Assembly (NCBI RefSeq): GCF_026626335.1
Contig: NZ_JAPNTZ010000020.1
Coordinates: 1-64,000 of the forward strand
From: Paractinoplanes pyxinae
GTDB lineage: Bacteria; Actinomycetota; Actinomycetes; Mycobacteriales; Micromonosporaceae
Direction: 5' to 3'
DNA length: 64,000 nt
Part shown: one piece after another, positions 16,498 through 24,380 of the stretch
Layout of the letters: each line of letters starts with the position of its first letter
How positions within the stretch are numbered: position 1 is the stretch's first letter
Program-made: the position numbers and the translations under genes
Notes under the pieces: generated by a model
The model's input: the letters and a program-made list of their open reading frames with translations, nothing else
Told to the model about the DNA's origin: nothing
The model's database searches: none

Positions 16498-17319
16498 ATG
16501 CGGGTAAGGGCTCTGACGGCGGCCGTCCTGATGGCAGTTGTCGCAGGTTGCGGCGGCAGCAGCAAGCCGGTCGAACCGCCGCCGAGCGCGTCGGCTCCGG
16601 TCACACCCAGTGCACCGACGGTGACCGAAGCGAAGCCGCAGGCCCGGACGATCGCGTTGTCCCACCTGCCGGCAAACCTGCGCGGCCGGGTGCCTCAGTT
16701 CGCGCCGGCGCCCCCGGCCGCGACCAAGGTGAAGCTGCCCACCGACGGCACCGCCGGTTGGTACTCGCGCATCCCGACCGATCAGAAGGTCGCCTTCATC
16801 ACGATCGACGACGGATGGGTCAAGCACCCGCTGGCCCTCAAGCTCATGCAGGCGGCCGACGTGCCGGTCACATTGTTCCTCGAGGTGGACGCCGTCAAGT
16901 CCGACCCGCAGTACTTCGCGAAGATGCAGGCGGCCGGGGCCACGATCGAGAACCACACGATCACCCACCCGAACCTCAAAGGCCGCTCGTACGAGTCACA
17001 GAAGCGGGAGATCTGCGGGGGTGCCGACCAGCTGGCCACCCTGTACGGGCGTCGGCCGGTGCTGTTCCGGCCGCCGTTCGGCAACCACGACCACAACACG
17101 TTGCGGGCGTCGCACGACTGCGGCATGAAGGCCGCGTTCTTCTGGAAAGAGACCACCAACAAGGGCAAGGTCCGCTTTCAGGAGGGGCCGGGTGTGAAGC
17201 CGGGCGACATCATCCTGATGCACTTCCGCGACCGCTTCCCCGACGACTTCCTGGCCGTCCTGCAGGCGATCCACAAGGCCGGCCTCACGCCGGCCAAGCT
17301 CGAGGACTACATCCCGTAA
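16498..17319 (+). CDS. lipoprotein polysaccharide deacetylase (NodB/CE4)
   Basis: A 273-residue secreted lipoprotein with signal peptide 1-17 and lipobox VVAGC (Cys18), followed by a Pro/Ser/Thr linker. The NodB fold starts near residue 95: TIDDG (102-106, Asp104-Asp105 catalytic/metal), the HTITH zinc ligands (His153, His157), and RPPFG (191-195). These are the CE4 motifs of peptidoglycan or chitin/xylan deacetylases. It is followed by a two-hairpin terminator region facing the CE1 esterase. The substrate is not determined by sequence, though the neighbouring xylan operon makes cell-wall or xylan deacetylation plausible. Confidence 0.87.
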   Translation: MRVRALTAAVLMAVVAGCGGSSKPVEPPPSASAPVTPSAPTVTEAKPQARTIALSHLPANLRGRVPQFAPAPPAATKVKLPTDGTAGWYSRIPTDQKVAFITIDDGWVKHPLALKLMQAADVPVTLFLEVDAVKSDPQYFAKMQAAGATIENHTITHPNLKGRSYESQKREICGGADQLATLYGRRPVLFRPPFGNHDHNTLRASHDCGMKAAFFWKETTNKGKVRFQEGPGVKPGDIILMHFRDRFPDDFLAVLQAIHKAGLTPAKLEDYIP

Positions 17320-17391
17320 AGCTCTGGCGGGCACCGGTTTTTGGCGGGCGCCGCGGCAGGGGACGATCCTGTCGCGGCGCCCGGGCCTGAA

Positions 17392-17424
17392 GCGCGGCCG
17401 GCCCAGCCCGATGGCCGGCCGCGC
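17392..17424. terminator. bidirectional terminator between convergent genes
   Basis: A perfect 12-bp stem (GCGCGGCCGGCC / GGCCGGCCGCGC, 17392-17403 and 17413-17424) with a 9-nt loop lies between the deacetylase and the CE1 esterase. A second imperfect GC-rich hairpin is just upstream at about 17346-17380. Confidence 0.65.
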
Positions 17425-17427
17425 GGC

Positions 17428-18750
17428 TCAGGCCGGAGAACAGGCCGCGCCGTTGAGCGTGAAGCCGCTCGGCGCCGAACTGTTCCCGGAGTGGTTGGCC
17501 TGGAAGCCGATCGAGACGCTGGAACCGGCGGCGATCGTGCCGTTGTAGCTCGCGTTGCGCGCGGTCACCTGCCCCGAGGTGGGCGAGTAGGTGGCGTTCC
17601 AGCCCGAGGTGATCGTCTGCCCGGCGGCCAGCGTGAAGCCGAGGCTCCAGCCGTTGACCGCCGCGCTGCCGGTGTTGGCGATCGTCACCTGCGCCGTCAG
17701 GCCGGTGTTCCACGAGTTGACCGTCGTCGTCGCCCGGCAGGCGCTCGGGTTGCCGGGCGGCGGCGTCGTGGGAGGCGGCGTGGTCGGCGGAGGCGTGGTC
17801 GGTGGCGGTGTCGTCGGAGGTGGCGTTGTCGGAGGTGGCGTCGTCGAGTCCAGGCCGAAGAACGCGATCGCCAGCCGGGCCATGCCGCTCAACGGCAGCG
17901 AGTGACCCACCCCGGCGACGCTGATGCCCTCGACCGGGGCCGTCACGGCCGCGGACCCATAACGCGTACGGGTCCAATTGGCCTGTGGCGAATCGGTGAG
18001 CACCGGCGTCTGGCTGACGCCCAGCACATTCGTCCACTGCTTGATCGACTCGCCGAAGTTCGGGTACTGCAGCGTGGTGTCGGTCGTGCCGTGGACGACC
18101 TGCATGCGCGGACGACGGCCGGTGTAACCCGGATAGGCCGCGCGCACCAGGTCACCCCAGGCCTGCGGGGTCTTGCTGACCTGGCCGTTGGCGCACGCGC
18201 TGTTCCACATCGAGCCGTCGGTGGTGGCGAAACAGCCGAACGGCACGCCCATGAACGCGGAACCGGCCGCGAACACGTCCGGATAGTCGCCGAGCAGGAC
18301 GTTGGTCATCATCGCGCCCGAGGAGGCGCCGGTGACGAACGTGCGGTTCGGGTCGGTGCCGTAGCGCTGCTGCACGTACCGGACCATCGACACGATGCCG
18401 GCCGGGTCGCTGGTGCTGTCATGCCGCAACGCGCCCGGCGTGGACACGTCGAAACACTGACCCGACCGGGTAGCCGACGGGTAGACGACTATGAAGCCGT
18501 ATTGGTCAGCCAGCGAAGCAAATTCCGTACCGGAAAAGAAGGCCGGACCCGTGCCGGTGCAGTAATGCACGGCCACCAGCAACGCCGGGTTGGCCGCCAC
18601 GCGATCCGGCACGTAGAGGTGCATGCGCAGGTTGGTCGGATTGGCGCCGAAGCCGGTGACCTCTTGCAGGCTCGCGGCCGACGCCGGCGCGGCCGGGGCG
18701 ACCAGGGCCAGGGCGAGCGCCGCCCCGACCGCGGCCAGGAACCTCCTCAT
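17428..18750 (-). CDS. secreted CE1-type (PHB-depolymerase family) esterase with CBM2
   Basis: A 440-residue secreted esterase: signal peptide about 1-25, alpha/beta hydrolase about 30-310 with nucleophile motif GASSG (Ser143), an acid in HGTTDTT and the histidine in GVGHSLP. A (TTPPP)n linker leads to a C-terminal CBM2 (from about 338 to the end), which binds cellulose/xylan. The hydrolase matches the PHB-depolymerase-like esterases that act as acetylxylan or feruloyl esterases. Its ATG overlaps the xylanase stop (ATGA), so the two are made together, which favours xylan de-esterification over polyester degradation. Confidence 0.85.
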   Translation of the reverse strand: MRRFLAAVGAALALALVAPAAPASAASLQEVTGFGANPTNLRMHLYVPDRVAANPALLVAVHYCTGTGPAFFSGTEFASLADQYGFIVVYPSATRSGQCFDVSTPGALRHDSTSDPAGIVSMVRYVQQRYGTDPNRTFVTGASSGAMMTNVLLGDYPDVFAAGSAFMGVPFGCFATTDGSMWNSACANGQVSKTPQAWGDLVRAAYPGYTGRRPRMQVVHGTTDTTLQYPNFGESIKQWTNVLGVSQTPVLTDSPQANWTRTRYGSAAVTAPVEGISVAGVGHSLPLSGMARLAIAFFGLDSTTPPPTTPPPTTPPPTTPPPTTPPPTTPPPGNPSACRATTTVNSWNTGLTAQVTIANTGSAAVNGWSLGFTLAAGQTITSGWNATYSPTSGQVTARNASYNGTIAAGSSVSIGFQANHSGNSSAPSGFTLNGAACSPA

Positions 18751-20111
18751 CGCGACGTGCAGGTCGCGGTGGCGGGACCGGTGCCGGTGCCCTGGAAGCC
18801 GAACTCGGTGCTGCCGCCCGCGTTCACGCCGCCGTTGTAGGCGACGTTCGAGAAGCTGACCGCGCCGCTCGAGCCGCTGGCCGTGGCGTTCCACGAGTTC
18901 GTGACCGACGAGCCGGACGACAGGGTGAGGCCGGCGGTCCAGCCGTTGATGCGCGCCGAACCCGCGGTGACCTTCACGGTGGCGACGAAGCCGCCCGTCC
19001 ACTGGTTGAGCGAAACCGTCGCGGTGCACCCGTCACCGGTGGGCGGCGGAGGGGTGGTCGTGGTCGGCGGGGGCGGCGAGGTCGTGGTCGGCGGTGGGGT
19101 GGTGGTCCCGCCGTTCAAAGCGTCCAGAGCGGCTGTGTACGCGGCCTTCTTGTTGCCGCTGCCGTCGAACAGCAGTGGGGTGCCGCTGGCCCGCCACGAG
19201 TCGGAGTCACGGATGCCCCAGACGGTGATGCCGTTGCAGCGGGTGACAGCCAGACAAGCACGGACGGCCGACGCGTACGAGTTGGCCTGGGCCGTGCCGG
19301 AACCTTCGATGTCCAGCTCGGTGATCTGCACGTCGACGCCCAGGTTGGCGAAACGCTGCAGGTTGGCCTGGTAGTCCGAAGGCAGCGGGGACTGCGAGTT
19401 GAAGTGCGACTGGAAGCCGACACAGTCGATCGGGACGCCGCGGGCCTTGAAGTCCTGCACCATGGCGAAGACGGCGTTGCTCTTCGCGTTCTGACCGTCG
19501 GTGTTGTAGTCGTTGTAACAGAGCTTGGCGGCGGGGTCGGCGGCGCGGGCGGCCCGGAAGGCGACCTCGATCCAGTCGTTGCCGGTGCGCTGCAGGTTCG
19601 AATCGCGGCGGGCGCCGGAACCGCCGTCGGCGAACGCCTCGTTGACGACGTCCCACGAGTCGATCTGGCCCTTGTAGTGGGTGGCGACCTGGGTGACGTG
19701 GTTGAGCATGGCGTTGCGCAGCGCGGTGCCGCTGAGGTTCTGGGCCCAGCCGGGCTGCTGCGAATGCCAGGCCAGGGCGTGGCCGCGGACCTTGGCGCCG
19801 ATCGACTTGGCCCGGGCGACGATCTGGTCGGCGGAACCGTACGAGAAAGAGCCCTGGGTGGGCTCGGTGGCGTCCCACTTCATCTCGTTCTCGGGGGTGA
19901 CCGAGTTGAACTCGCGGTTGAGGATGCCGGAGTACGTGGAGTCGGAAAGCTTGTAGGCGGCCACGGCGGTGCCGAAGTAGCGGCCCTTTTCGGCGGCGGA
20001 GGCGCCGAGGGTGGTGGCGGCCTCGGCCGTGGAAGCGACGGCTATGGCACCGGACGTGGTGGCTAGGAGGGCGGCCGTGGCCAGGAGGACGCGGCGGCGT
20101 TTGGGGTCCAT
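18747..20111 (-). CDS. GH10 endo-1,4-beta-xylanase with CBM2
   Basis: A 454-residue secreted xylanase. The N-terminus has a twin-arginine-like basic stretch (KRRR) before the hydrophobic signal segment. The GH10 barrel spans about 35-338, with acid/base Glu158 in WDVVNEA and nucleophile Glu265 in ITELDI. A Thr/Pro linker (about 340-362) joins a C-terminal CBM2 with conserved Trp residues. GGAAAGG precedes ATG 20111. Upstream sites at 20144-20157 and 20188-20198 suggest control by cello-oligosaccharide and possibly xylan regulators. It forms an operon with the CE1 esterase. Confidence 0.93.
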   Translation of the reverse strand: MDPKRRRVLLATAALLATTSGAIAVASTAEAATTLGASAAEKGRYFGTAVAAYKLSDSTYSGILNREFNSVTPENEMKWDATEPTQGSFSYGSADQIVARAKSIGAKVRGHALAWHSQQPGWAQNLSGTALRNAMLNHVTQVATHYKGQIDSWDVVNEAFADGGSGARRDSNLQRTGNDWIEVAFRAARAADPAAKLCYNDYNTDGQNAKSNAVFAMVQDFKARGVPIDCVGFQSHFNSQSPLPSDYQANLQRFANLGVDVQITELDIEGSGTAQANSYASAVRACLAVTRCNGITVWGIRDSDSWRASGTPLLFDGSGNKKAAYTAALDALNGGTTTPPPTTTSPPPPTTTTPPPPTGDGCTATVSLNQWTGGFVATVKVTAGSARINGWTAGLTLSSGSSVTNSWNATASGSSGAVSFSNVAYNGGVNAGGSTEFGFQGTGTGPATATCTSR

Positions 20112-20143
20112 GGTGGAGCCTTTCCGAGCTGTGGAGCGATCGG

Positions 20144-20157
20144 TGGGAGCGCTCCCG
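20144..20157. promoter_or_regulatory. CelR/CebR-type operator upstream of the xylanase
   Basis: TGGGAGCGCTCCCG differs by one terminal base from TGGGAGCGCTCCCA, the well-known CelR/CebR (LacI-family) operator of Thermobifida and Streptomyces that responds to cellobiose. It is about 33 bp upstream of the start codon, where a repressor would block transcription. Confidence 0.75.
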
Positions 20158-20187
20158 GGGATGCGACAGAAAGTGACCCGGATCGAT

Positions 20188-20198
20188 CGAAACTTTAA
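20188..20198. promoter_or_regulatory. possible xylan-regulator half site
   Basis: CGAAACTTTAA resembles the CGAAACTTTCG-type palindrome reported upstream of Streptomyces xylanase genes, but its right half is degraded. It is suggestive only. Confidence 0.3.
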
Positions 20199-20334
20199 CG
20201 TCGGGTTCCGGTATCGGCAACGGGCAATGTTGTTTCCAGTAGCCCTTGACCTTCAGCCGTTGGGGGTTTGGGCTGGGTCTATGCCTTTTGCTAAGCGCCG
20301 GAAGTTTCGGGTTTTCCCCTGCGCGGGGGGCGTC

Positions 20335-20605
20335 GTTGTTCTGTTGCGCTGGGACGGCCGGGCCCGAGGGTGAGCACGCCAGGCTTACAACCGTCACCAT
20401 GCCTTGCGTGCTCACCCTCGGGCCCGGCCTTGCATAGATTTACGTCGCTCTTGCGTTGTGGTTGGTGCTTCTCTGGGTGCATGGTTGGGCGGGGTAGACC
20501 CGTGCGGGTTGGGGGTCTGGCTGCCGCGCTGGGGACGAACCAGGACTTCTTCTTACTCGGGCGGGCCTTTGTGGTGGTTTCGCGTTCGCACCGTGCCGGT
20601 TGCGC
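20335..20605 (+). repeat. dispersed hairpin-headed repeat, copy B
   Basis: Same element as 995-1262 but on the plus strand: a TTGCG(C/G)TGG lead-in, a hairpin (20357-20428), then the shared body with GGTGCTTCTCTGG at about 20466-20478 and CGTTCGCACCGTGCCG at 20583-20598. Similarity fades after that. Translation in the frame starting at 20404 keeps VVVGASL, AWL, DPCG and VWLPR in common with copy A, with several synonymous differences. It lies upstream of the xylanase and reads away from it. Confidence 0.8.
20357..20428. repeat. hairpin at the head of repeat copy B
   Basis: GGCCGGGCCCGAGGGTGAGC... pairs with ...GCTCACCCTCGGGCCCGGCC across a roughly 26-nt loop. The arms are longer than in an ordinary terminator and share the core CGAGGGTGAGCA with the hairpin at 1170-1240, although the outer arm bases differ. 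Confidence 0.8.
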
Positions 20606-20861
20606 TTGTGGGTGGTTGAAGGGCGTGGGGGGCCGGGGTGGGCGTCGTCCGGGAGAGAGAGGCTGAGCCTCGCGGGGTGGGCGCCACTTGAATGGCACCG
20701 CCGCGGCGGTGTCCGACGGTATCTGTGGGCAAACGGTGGTCGGCGGCACGTGGGGAGATGAACTTGAGCCTCGCGGGGTGGGCGCCTGCTGAACGGAGCG
20801 GCCGCGCTGGTTCAAGGCAATCGGCGCTGGGTGCAAGGTGGGTGGGCCTCGACCGCGAAGC

Positions 20862-21002
20862 CCCTCTGCCGGCGAAGCAGCCGAAGAAGGTGGCCCGCAA
20901 CATGTCGGCCGCAGCCGCGATCCGCTCGATGATGGCGGCCTCGTAGCCCTGTTCCTCGAACAGGCGAAGGCGGCGGTGCGGATCGCCCGCCAGGCAGTCC
21001 AA
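20862..21002 (-). pseudogene. fragment of a TetR-family regulator
   Basis: About 47 codons encode a degraded TetR helix-turn-helix: LFEEQGYEAAIIERIAAAAD followed by MLRATFFGCF, where intact genes read SRATFFRYF. The reading frame then runs directly into the repeat at 20862, so the ligand-binding domain is gone. It was probably once the divergent regulator of the SDR fragment at 21014. Confidence 0.6.
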
Positions 21003-21013
21003 CGTCCGAAGGC

Positions 21014-21175
21014 GTCACGAGCAAGGTCTGGTTCCTCACCGGCACGTCCCACGGTTCCGGCCGCCAGTTCGCCGAGTCAGCGCTCGATCACGGCGACCAG
21101 GCCGCCCCCACGCCCCGCGACCTCAGCACTCTCGACGATCTGGCCGCCGAGTACGGCGATGCACTGCCGCCGTCG
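21014..21175 (+). pseudogene. fragment of a short-chain dehydrogenase
   Basis: About 50 codons starting near 21014 encode KVWFLTGTSHGSGRQFAES, the start of a Rossmann SDR (normally TGTSRGFG), then RDLSTLDDLAAEYGDALP. The frame decays before the catalytic SYK residues, close to the right inverted repeat. It is divergent from the TetR fragment by about 10 bp. Confidence 0.6.
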
Positions 21176-21315
21176 GCTCCCGACCGTCGCAAGGCTCAAG
21201 CTGATCCGCTTCGTGGCGACGCCCACCCACCTGTGCGCCCAGCGCTGTTTGCCTTGTACCAGCGTGGCGGCTCCGCTCAGCAGGCGCCCACAACGCCGGC
21301 TCAAGGCTTAGTCCC

Positions 21316-21635
21316 CAGTGCTCGGCCGGTCGACTCTGGCCTTTGGGGAGCAGTTCGGCACCGAGCTGCGTGAGTGGGTCGCGTTGCGCGGGGGCGACGG
21401 ACTGAGTGGTGCCCTTCAGCTCGAGCTGGTTCGCGCGGCCGTCACCAGCGCCTACCGGAGCTGGTCGGCGGACGAGTCTTTGACGCCTGCCTCGACCAGG
21501 CGCGGCCACATCTGGCCGGAAGGGAGTTGGTGCGCGGCGTGAGAGCCAGGTCACATCCGGGTGGCGATGAGATGCGGGCGCCGGGGTGGTCTGAGGGGGT
21601 GTCACGTACCGAAGAAGCAGGGGAAGGCAGCGGCG
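21316..21635 (+). other. no intact gene; possible decayed ORF
   Basis: A 74-codon frame (21318-21542) encodes EQFGTELREW and LVRAAVTSAYRSW segments, and an overlapping frame continues a protein-like stretch (RVFDACLDQARPHLAGREL), which could mean a frameshifted remnant. I cannot name a family. The last ~90 bp before 21636 is the leader of the next gene. Confidence 0.25.
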
Positions 21636-21923
21636 ATGAGCTTTCAGGCGTACCTCGACAATGTTGAAGGCAAGACGGGGCTTACGCCTCGGCAGTTCAT
21701 GGCGCTGGCTCACGAGCGGGGGCTGGATGGGCCGTCGGTCAAGGCGGGGCAGATCGTGGAATGGCTCAAGGAGGACTACGGGCTGGGGCGGGGGCATGCC
21801 ATGGCGCTGGTGCACGTGATCAAGAACGGGGCTCAGATCAGCGACAAGCACGTGGGGACGTCGGGTAGTCACCGCGACGAGTCGGACACGCTGTGGCTGG
21901 ACGGGGTTGCGAATCGGCCTTAG
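21636..21923 (+). CDS. DUF4287-domain small protein
   Basis: A 95-residue soluble protein. Residues about 1-70 match DUF4287 (SFQAYLDNVEGKTGLTPRQF, then VEWLKEDYGLGRGHAMALVHVIKNG), a small helical domain common in bacteria and often found alone or fused to DUF5655. The function is unknown; the domain is not associated with a catalytic motif I can see. ATG 21636 is preceded by a weak GCGGCG leader. It ends 24 bp before the TrmO-like gene on the same strand, so the two may be co-transcribed. Confidence 0.85.
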   Translation: MSFQAYLDNVEGKTGLTPRQFMALAHERGLDGPSVKAGQIVEWLKEDYGLGRGHAMALVHVIKNGAQISDKHVGTSGSHRDESDTLWLDGVANRP

Positions 21924-21947
21924 CCGGGCCGGGCTAGTGTGCCGGCC

Positions 21948-22412
21948 ATGGCCAGCTTCGCGATCGCCTCGATCGGCACGGTCCGCAACGAGCGTACGGA
22001 CGTGCAGAACACCGACAACTGGGGTGCCGTCCGCAGCACGATCACCGTCGACGAGCGCTTCGGTGAGGCGAGCCTGCAAGGGCTGGACGGCTTCTCGCAT
22101 GTGGAGGTTCTGTTCGTCTTCGACCAGTTCCCGGACGAGGGCGACTTCCGCGAACCGCTCCCCTACCGCGGGCGCGCCGACCTTCCGCCGATGGGTGTCT
22201 TCGCCGGCCGCGGTCCCCGGCGCCCGAACCGCATCGGGGTGACGTGCTGCGCGATTGTGTCCGTCCGGGGGCGCGAGTTGACGGTAACGGGCCTGGACGC
22301 GGTCACCGGCACTCCGGTCATCGACGTGAAGCCGGTGATCGCGGAGTTCGTCCCGTCCGGCGTGACGCAGCCGGGCTGGGTCAGCGGCATGATGGCCGAC
22401 TACTTCGCCTGA
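21948..22412 (+). CDS. TrmO-like tRNA (N6-threonylcarbamoyladenosine) methyltransferase
   Basis: A 154-residue protein of the UPF0066/TrmO (VirR/TsaA-like) family, which in E. coli methylates t6A37 of tRNA-Thr using SAM. Family landmarks are the N-terminal IGTVRNER strand, GLDGFSHVEVLFVFDQF, and the highly conserved ...RGPRRPNRIGVTCC loop, followed by ...LDAVTGTPVIDVKPVI. It lacks the extra C-terminal domain of the enterobacterial enzyme, as do many actinobacterial versions; whether it acts on tRNA is inferred. ATG 21948 is chosen; TTG at 21939 is an alternative. Its end overlaps the next gene on the opposite strand by 13 bp. Confidence 0.82.
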   Translation: MASFAIASIGTVRNERTDVQNTDNWGAVRSTITVDERFGEASLQGLDGFSHVEVLFVFDQFPDEGDFREPLPYRGRADLPPMGVFAGRGPRRPNRIGVTCCAIVSVRGRELTVTGLDAVTGTPVIDVKPVIAEFVPSGVTQPGWVSGMMADYFA

Positions 22413-22975
22413 AGGCCGGCGCGGTCCCTCGCCAACTTGATGAGGTCGTTCCGGTAGCCCTCGTGGGGGACATCCGGCGCCAGCTCGAGCAGGAGGTCGG
22501 AGTCGGCCGGTGAGCCTTCGGCCAGGAAGCGGTACGCCGCACCGGCCGCCCGAAGCGTGCTGTCCTCAGCTTTGTGGCTGAGGCCTTTCCGTACGAGGTC
22601 CGCCGCCGCGCGGAAGTCGTGATCCTGGGCGGCGAGGTCGGCCAGGTCCAGGTAAGGCGACCAGTTGGCCGGGTCGATGCGCAACGCCTGGCGCAGTGCC
22701 GTGGCCTGCTGGCGGCGGTCGCCGAGGTAACCCCACGTGCCGGCTCGGACGACCTGGGCGAGCATCGTCGGTCGGTCGGCCAGGCCGGTGGCCGTCACCG
22801 TGGTGAGGAAACGGTCGTCGCCGAACCACGGTGCGGCGGCCCAGGCCACGGTGGGCCGGTGGCCGATCACCGATCCCAGCCGACGCGCGGGCTGGTCCAT
22901 GTCGGCCTCGGCGAAGCTGAGGTAGGCGCCGGCCACGAACTGCCAGTGGGCGCCGGGCTCGACACGTCGGGGCAC
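22400..22975 (-). CDS. TPR-like protein co-translated with the MFS exporter
   Basis: A 191-residue protein with alternating short helices resembling tetratricopeptide repeats (ALRQALRIDPANWSPYLDLAD; AAADLVRKGLSHKAEDSTLRAAG; LLLELAPD). GTG 22975 begins one base after the stop of the MFS gene, which indicates translational coupling; a longer frame to 23080 only overlaps that gene. No catalytic residues are recognised. In other tetratricopeptide proteins such helices bind partners; the partner here is unknown. Confidence 0.55.
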   Translation of the reverse strand: MPRRVEPGAHWQFVAGAYLSFAEADMDQPARRLGSVIGHRPTVAWAAAPWFGDDRFLTTVTATGLADRPTMLAQVVRAGTWGYLGDRRQQATALRQALRIDPANWSPYLDLADLAAQDHDFRAAADLVRKGLSHKAEDSTLRAAGAAYRFLAEGSPADSDLLLELAPDVPHEGYRNDLIKLARDRAGLQAK

Positions 22976-22976
22976 G

Positions 22977-24224
22977 CTACACGAGCTCGGCCTTGGCGGG
23001 TGGGGCGGCGACGGTGGGCTGGCGGAACGTGGCGACGGGGATGTAGAGCAGGACCAGAACGCCGAGCAGAAGGAAGGCACCGGGCAGGGAGAGGGCGTCG
23101 GCCAGCAGCTGGGCTGTTGCGGTTCCGATCACTACGGCCAGCATGCAGGCGGGGAGCACCAGGCCGAAGGCTCGGCCCAGCACCTCGTCGTCCAGTTGGG
23201 TTTGCAGGGCGGAATCGCACTGGATCTCGGCCACCACGTTGGCTCCGCCCAGGACTGCGGCCAGGACGGCGGCCATGATGATCGGCAGTTGGTCGGTCCA
23301 GAAGCCGAGCAGCAGCAAGGGGACGGCGGTGGCCAGCAGGGCCGTACGCACGAGGGGCAGGGGGCGGAAGCGGCGCCCCAGCCAAGCCGTGCCGAAGGCC
23401 GCGGCGCCGCCGCCGATGCCGGTGGCCGCCATCAGCGTGCCGTAGGCGGCGTCGCCGCCGGTGAGGCGGTGGCTCAGCAGCAGGAGCAGCACGGTGAGGC
23501 TGCCGAAGATGGCGCTCTCGAGGATGTCGGCGCCGGCCAGCCGCCAGATAGCCGGGCGGCCCCGGATGGCCTGCCAGCCGACCACCACGTCCTGCAGCAA
23601 GGAAGACCGGGCCTCCGGCTCACGGTCGGCGGGCGGCGCGCCGATCCCCTTCAGCTGGACGAGGAACGCGGCCGAGACGAGGAAGCTCGCCGCGTTCACC
23701 AGGAAGGGCCCGGCGTCGGACAAGCGGCCGTAGCCGATAGCGAATACCAGCGGGCCCAGCACCGAACTGACCTCGGTGACCGCGGCGCGGGCCGAGTTGG
23801 CCGCGTTCAGCTGGTCCTTCTCGGCCAGCCGGGGCACGAGGGCGGCCAGGGCGGTGTCGAAGGGCGCGGACGCCGCGGTGGTCATCGCGGTGAGCACGAG
23901 AAGCACGGCGACGGGCAGTTCGGCCACGACGGCGTAGGCCGCGGCCGCCATGATGGCCGCCCGGTACAGGTCGGCCCCGATGAGCAGCCGGCGGCGGTCG
24001 AAGCGGTCGGCCAGCGAGCCGCCGATCGGGCCCAGCACGACCACCGGCCCGATCCGGGCGACCGCGGTCGCGGCGAGCCAGCCCGCGGAGTGGGTCCGCT
24101 CGTAGACGACGGCGATCAGGGCCGTGTTGAAGGCCCAGTCACCTATCCGGGAGGCGGCCAGAGCCGCCAGCAGCCGCAGAATGTTGGGACTGCGCAGCAG
24201 AGCGATGGTGCGGCCTTTCGGCAT
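22977..24224 (-). CDS. MFS exporter of the macrolide-efflux/Tap-like (MFS_3) type
   Basis: A 415-residue, 12-helix transporter. ASRIGDWAFNTAL at helix 1, GGSLADRFDRRRLL as motif A (near residue 65-80), and an internal AANSARAAVTEVSSVLGP repeat are typical of the MefA/Tap/enterobactin-exporter group. ATG 24224 has a GGAG ribosome site 5 bp upstream; the frame extends 13 codons further but without one. The 5' region contains a short leader peptide and a terminator-like hairpin, so expression is probably attenuated. Tap-like pumps export ribosome-targeting drugs in mycobacteria; that role here is inferred. Confidence 0.82.
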   Translation of the reverse strand: MPKGRTIALLRSPNILRLLAALAASRIGDWAFNTALIAVVYERTHSAGWLAATAVARIGPVVVLGPIGGSLADRFDRRRLLIGADLYRAAIMAAAAYAVVAELPVAVLLVLTAMTTAASAPFDTALAALVPRLAEKDQLNAANSARAAVTEVSSVLGPLVFAIGYGRLSDAGPFLVNAASFLVSAAFLVQLKGIGAPPADREPEARSSLLQDVVVGWQAIRGRPAIWRLAGADILESAIFGSLTVLLLLLSHRLTGGDAAYGTLMAATGIGGGAAAFGTAWLGRRFRPLPLVRTALLATAVPLLLLGFWTDQLPIIMAAVLAAVLGGANVVAEIQCDSALQTQLDDEVLGRAFGLVLPACMLAVVIGTATAQLLADALSLPGAFLLLGVLVLLYIPVATFRQPTVAAPPAKAELV

Positions 24225-24269
24225 GGGTGCTCCGGTTCGGGAAAACGTCGGGGAGGAAGGCATAAAGAG

Positions 24270-24297
24270 GGCCGCCCGCGATCATTCGGGGGCGGCC
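24270..24297 (-). terminator. terminator-like hairpin in the MFS gene leader
   Basis: On the minus strand GGCCGCCC - 12 nt - GGGCGGCC (24297 down to 24270) forms a perfect 8-bp stem followed by CTCTTTAT. It stands 16 nt after the leader peptide stop and about 45 nt before the MFS start, the position expected of an attenuator. Confidence 0.6.
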
Positions 24298-24313
24298 GTC
24301 TCACTTTTGTAAA

Positions 24314-24358
24314 TCAGGCACGACGTCGCACGATGGTCCCCTTACTTTTGCGCTTCAT
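24314..24358 (-). CDS. 14-residue leader peptide upstream of the MFS exporter
   Basis: The frame encodes MKRKSKGTIVRRRA and a stop. AAGG lies about 8 bp before the ATG. The peptide is strongly basic and ends in consecutive arginine codons CGA-CGT-CGT, which are uncommon in such GC-rich DNA. A stalled ribosome here could change folding of the downstream hairpin. IVRRR resembles a segment of ribosomal protein bL36, which may be chance. The peptide is too short for gene finders, so this call is an inference from position and layout. Confidence 0.5.
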   Translation of the reverse strand: MKRKSKGTIVRRRA

Positions 24359-24380
24359 CCGGCCACCTTGGCGTAGTTGC

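Larger units (their letters stand above)
20766..21312. repeat. pair of ~95-bp inverted repeats flanking gene fragments
   Basis: The stretch at about 20766-20862 matches the reverse complement of about 21215-21312 at roughly 85% by eye: both read TGAGCC, GTGGGCGCCTGCTGA, CGGAGC, CGCTGGT, CAAGGCAA and GGTGGGTGGGC. A shorter partial copy (TGAGCCTCGCGGGGTGGGCG) begins at about 20664. They bracket fragments of a TetR gene and an SDR gene. No transposase is present. Confidence 0.75.

Noticed and set aside
20291..21052. Minus-strand frame of 253 codons
   Set aside because: It runs through the TetR fragment, both repeats and the hairpin; it is a chance fusion, not one gene.
21374..21667. 97-codon plus frame before the DUF4287 gene
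   Set aside because: Overlaps two other frames, has no domain and runs into the start of a clearly better gene; kept only as a possible decayed ORF.
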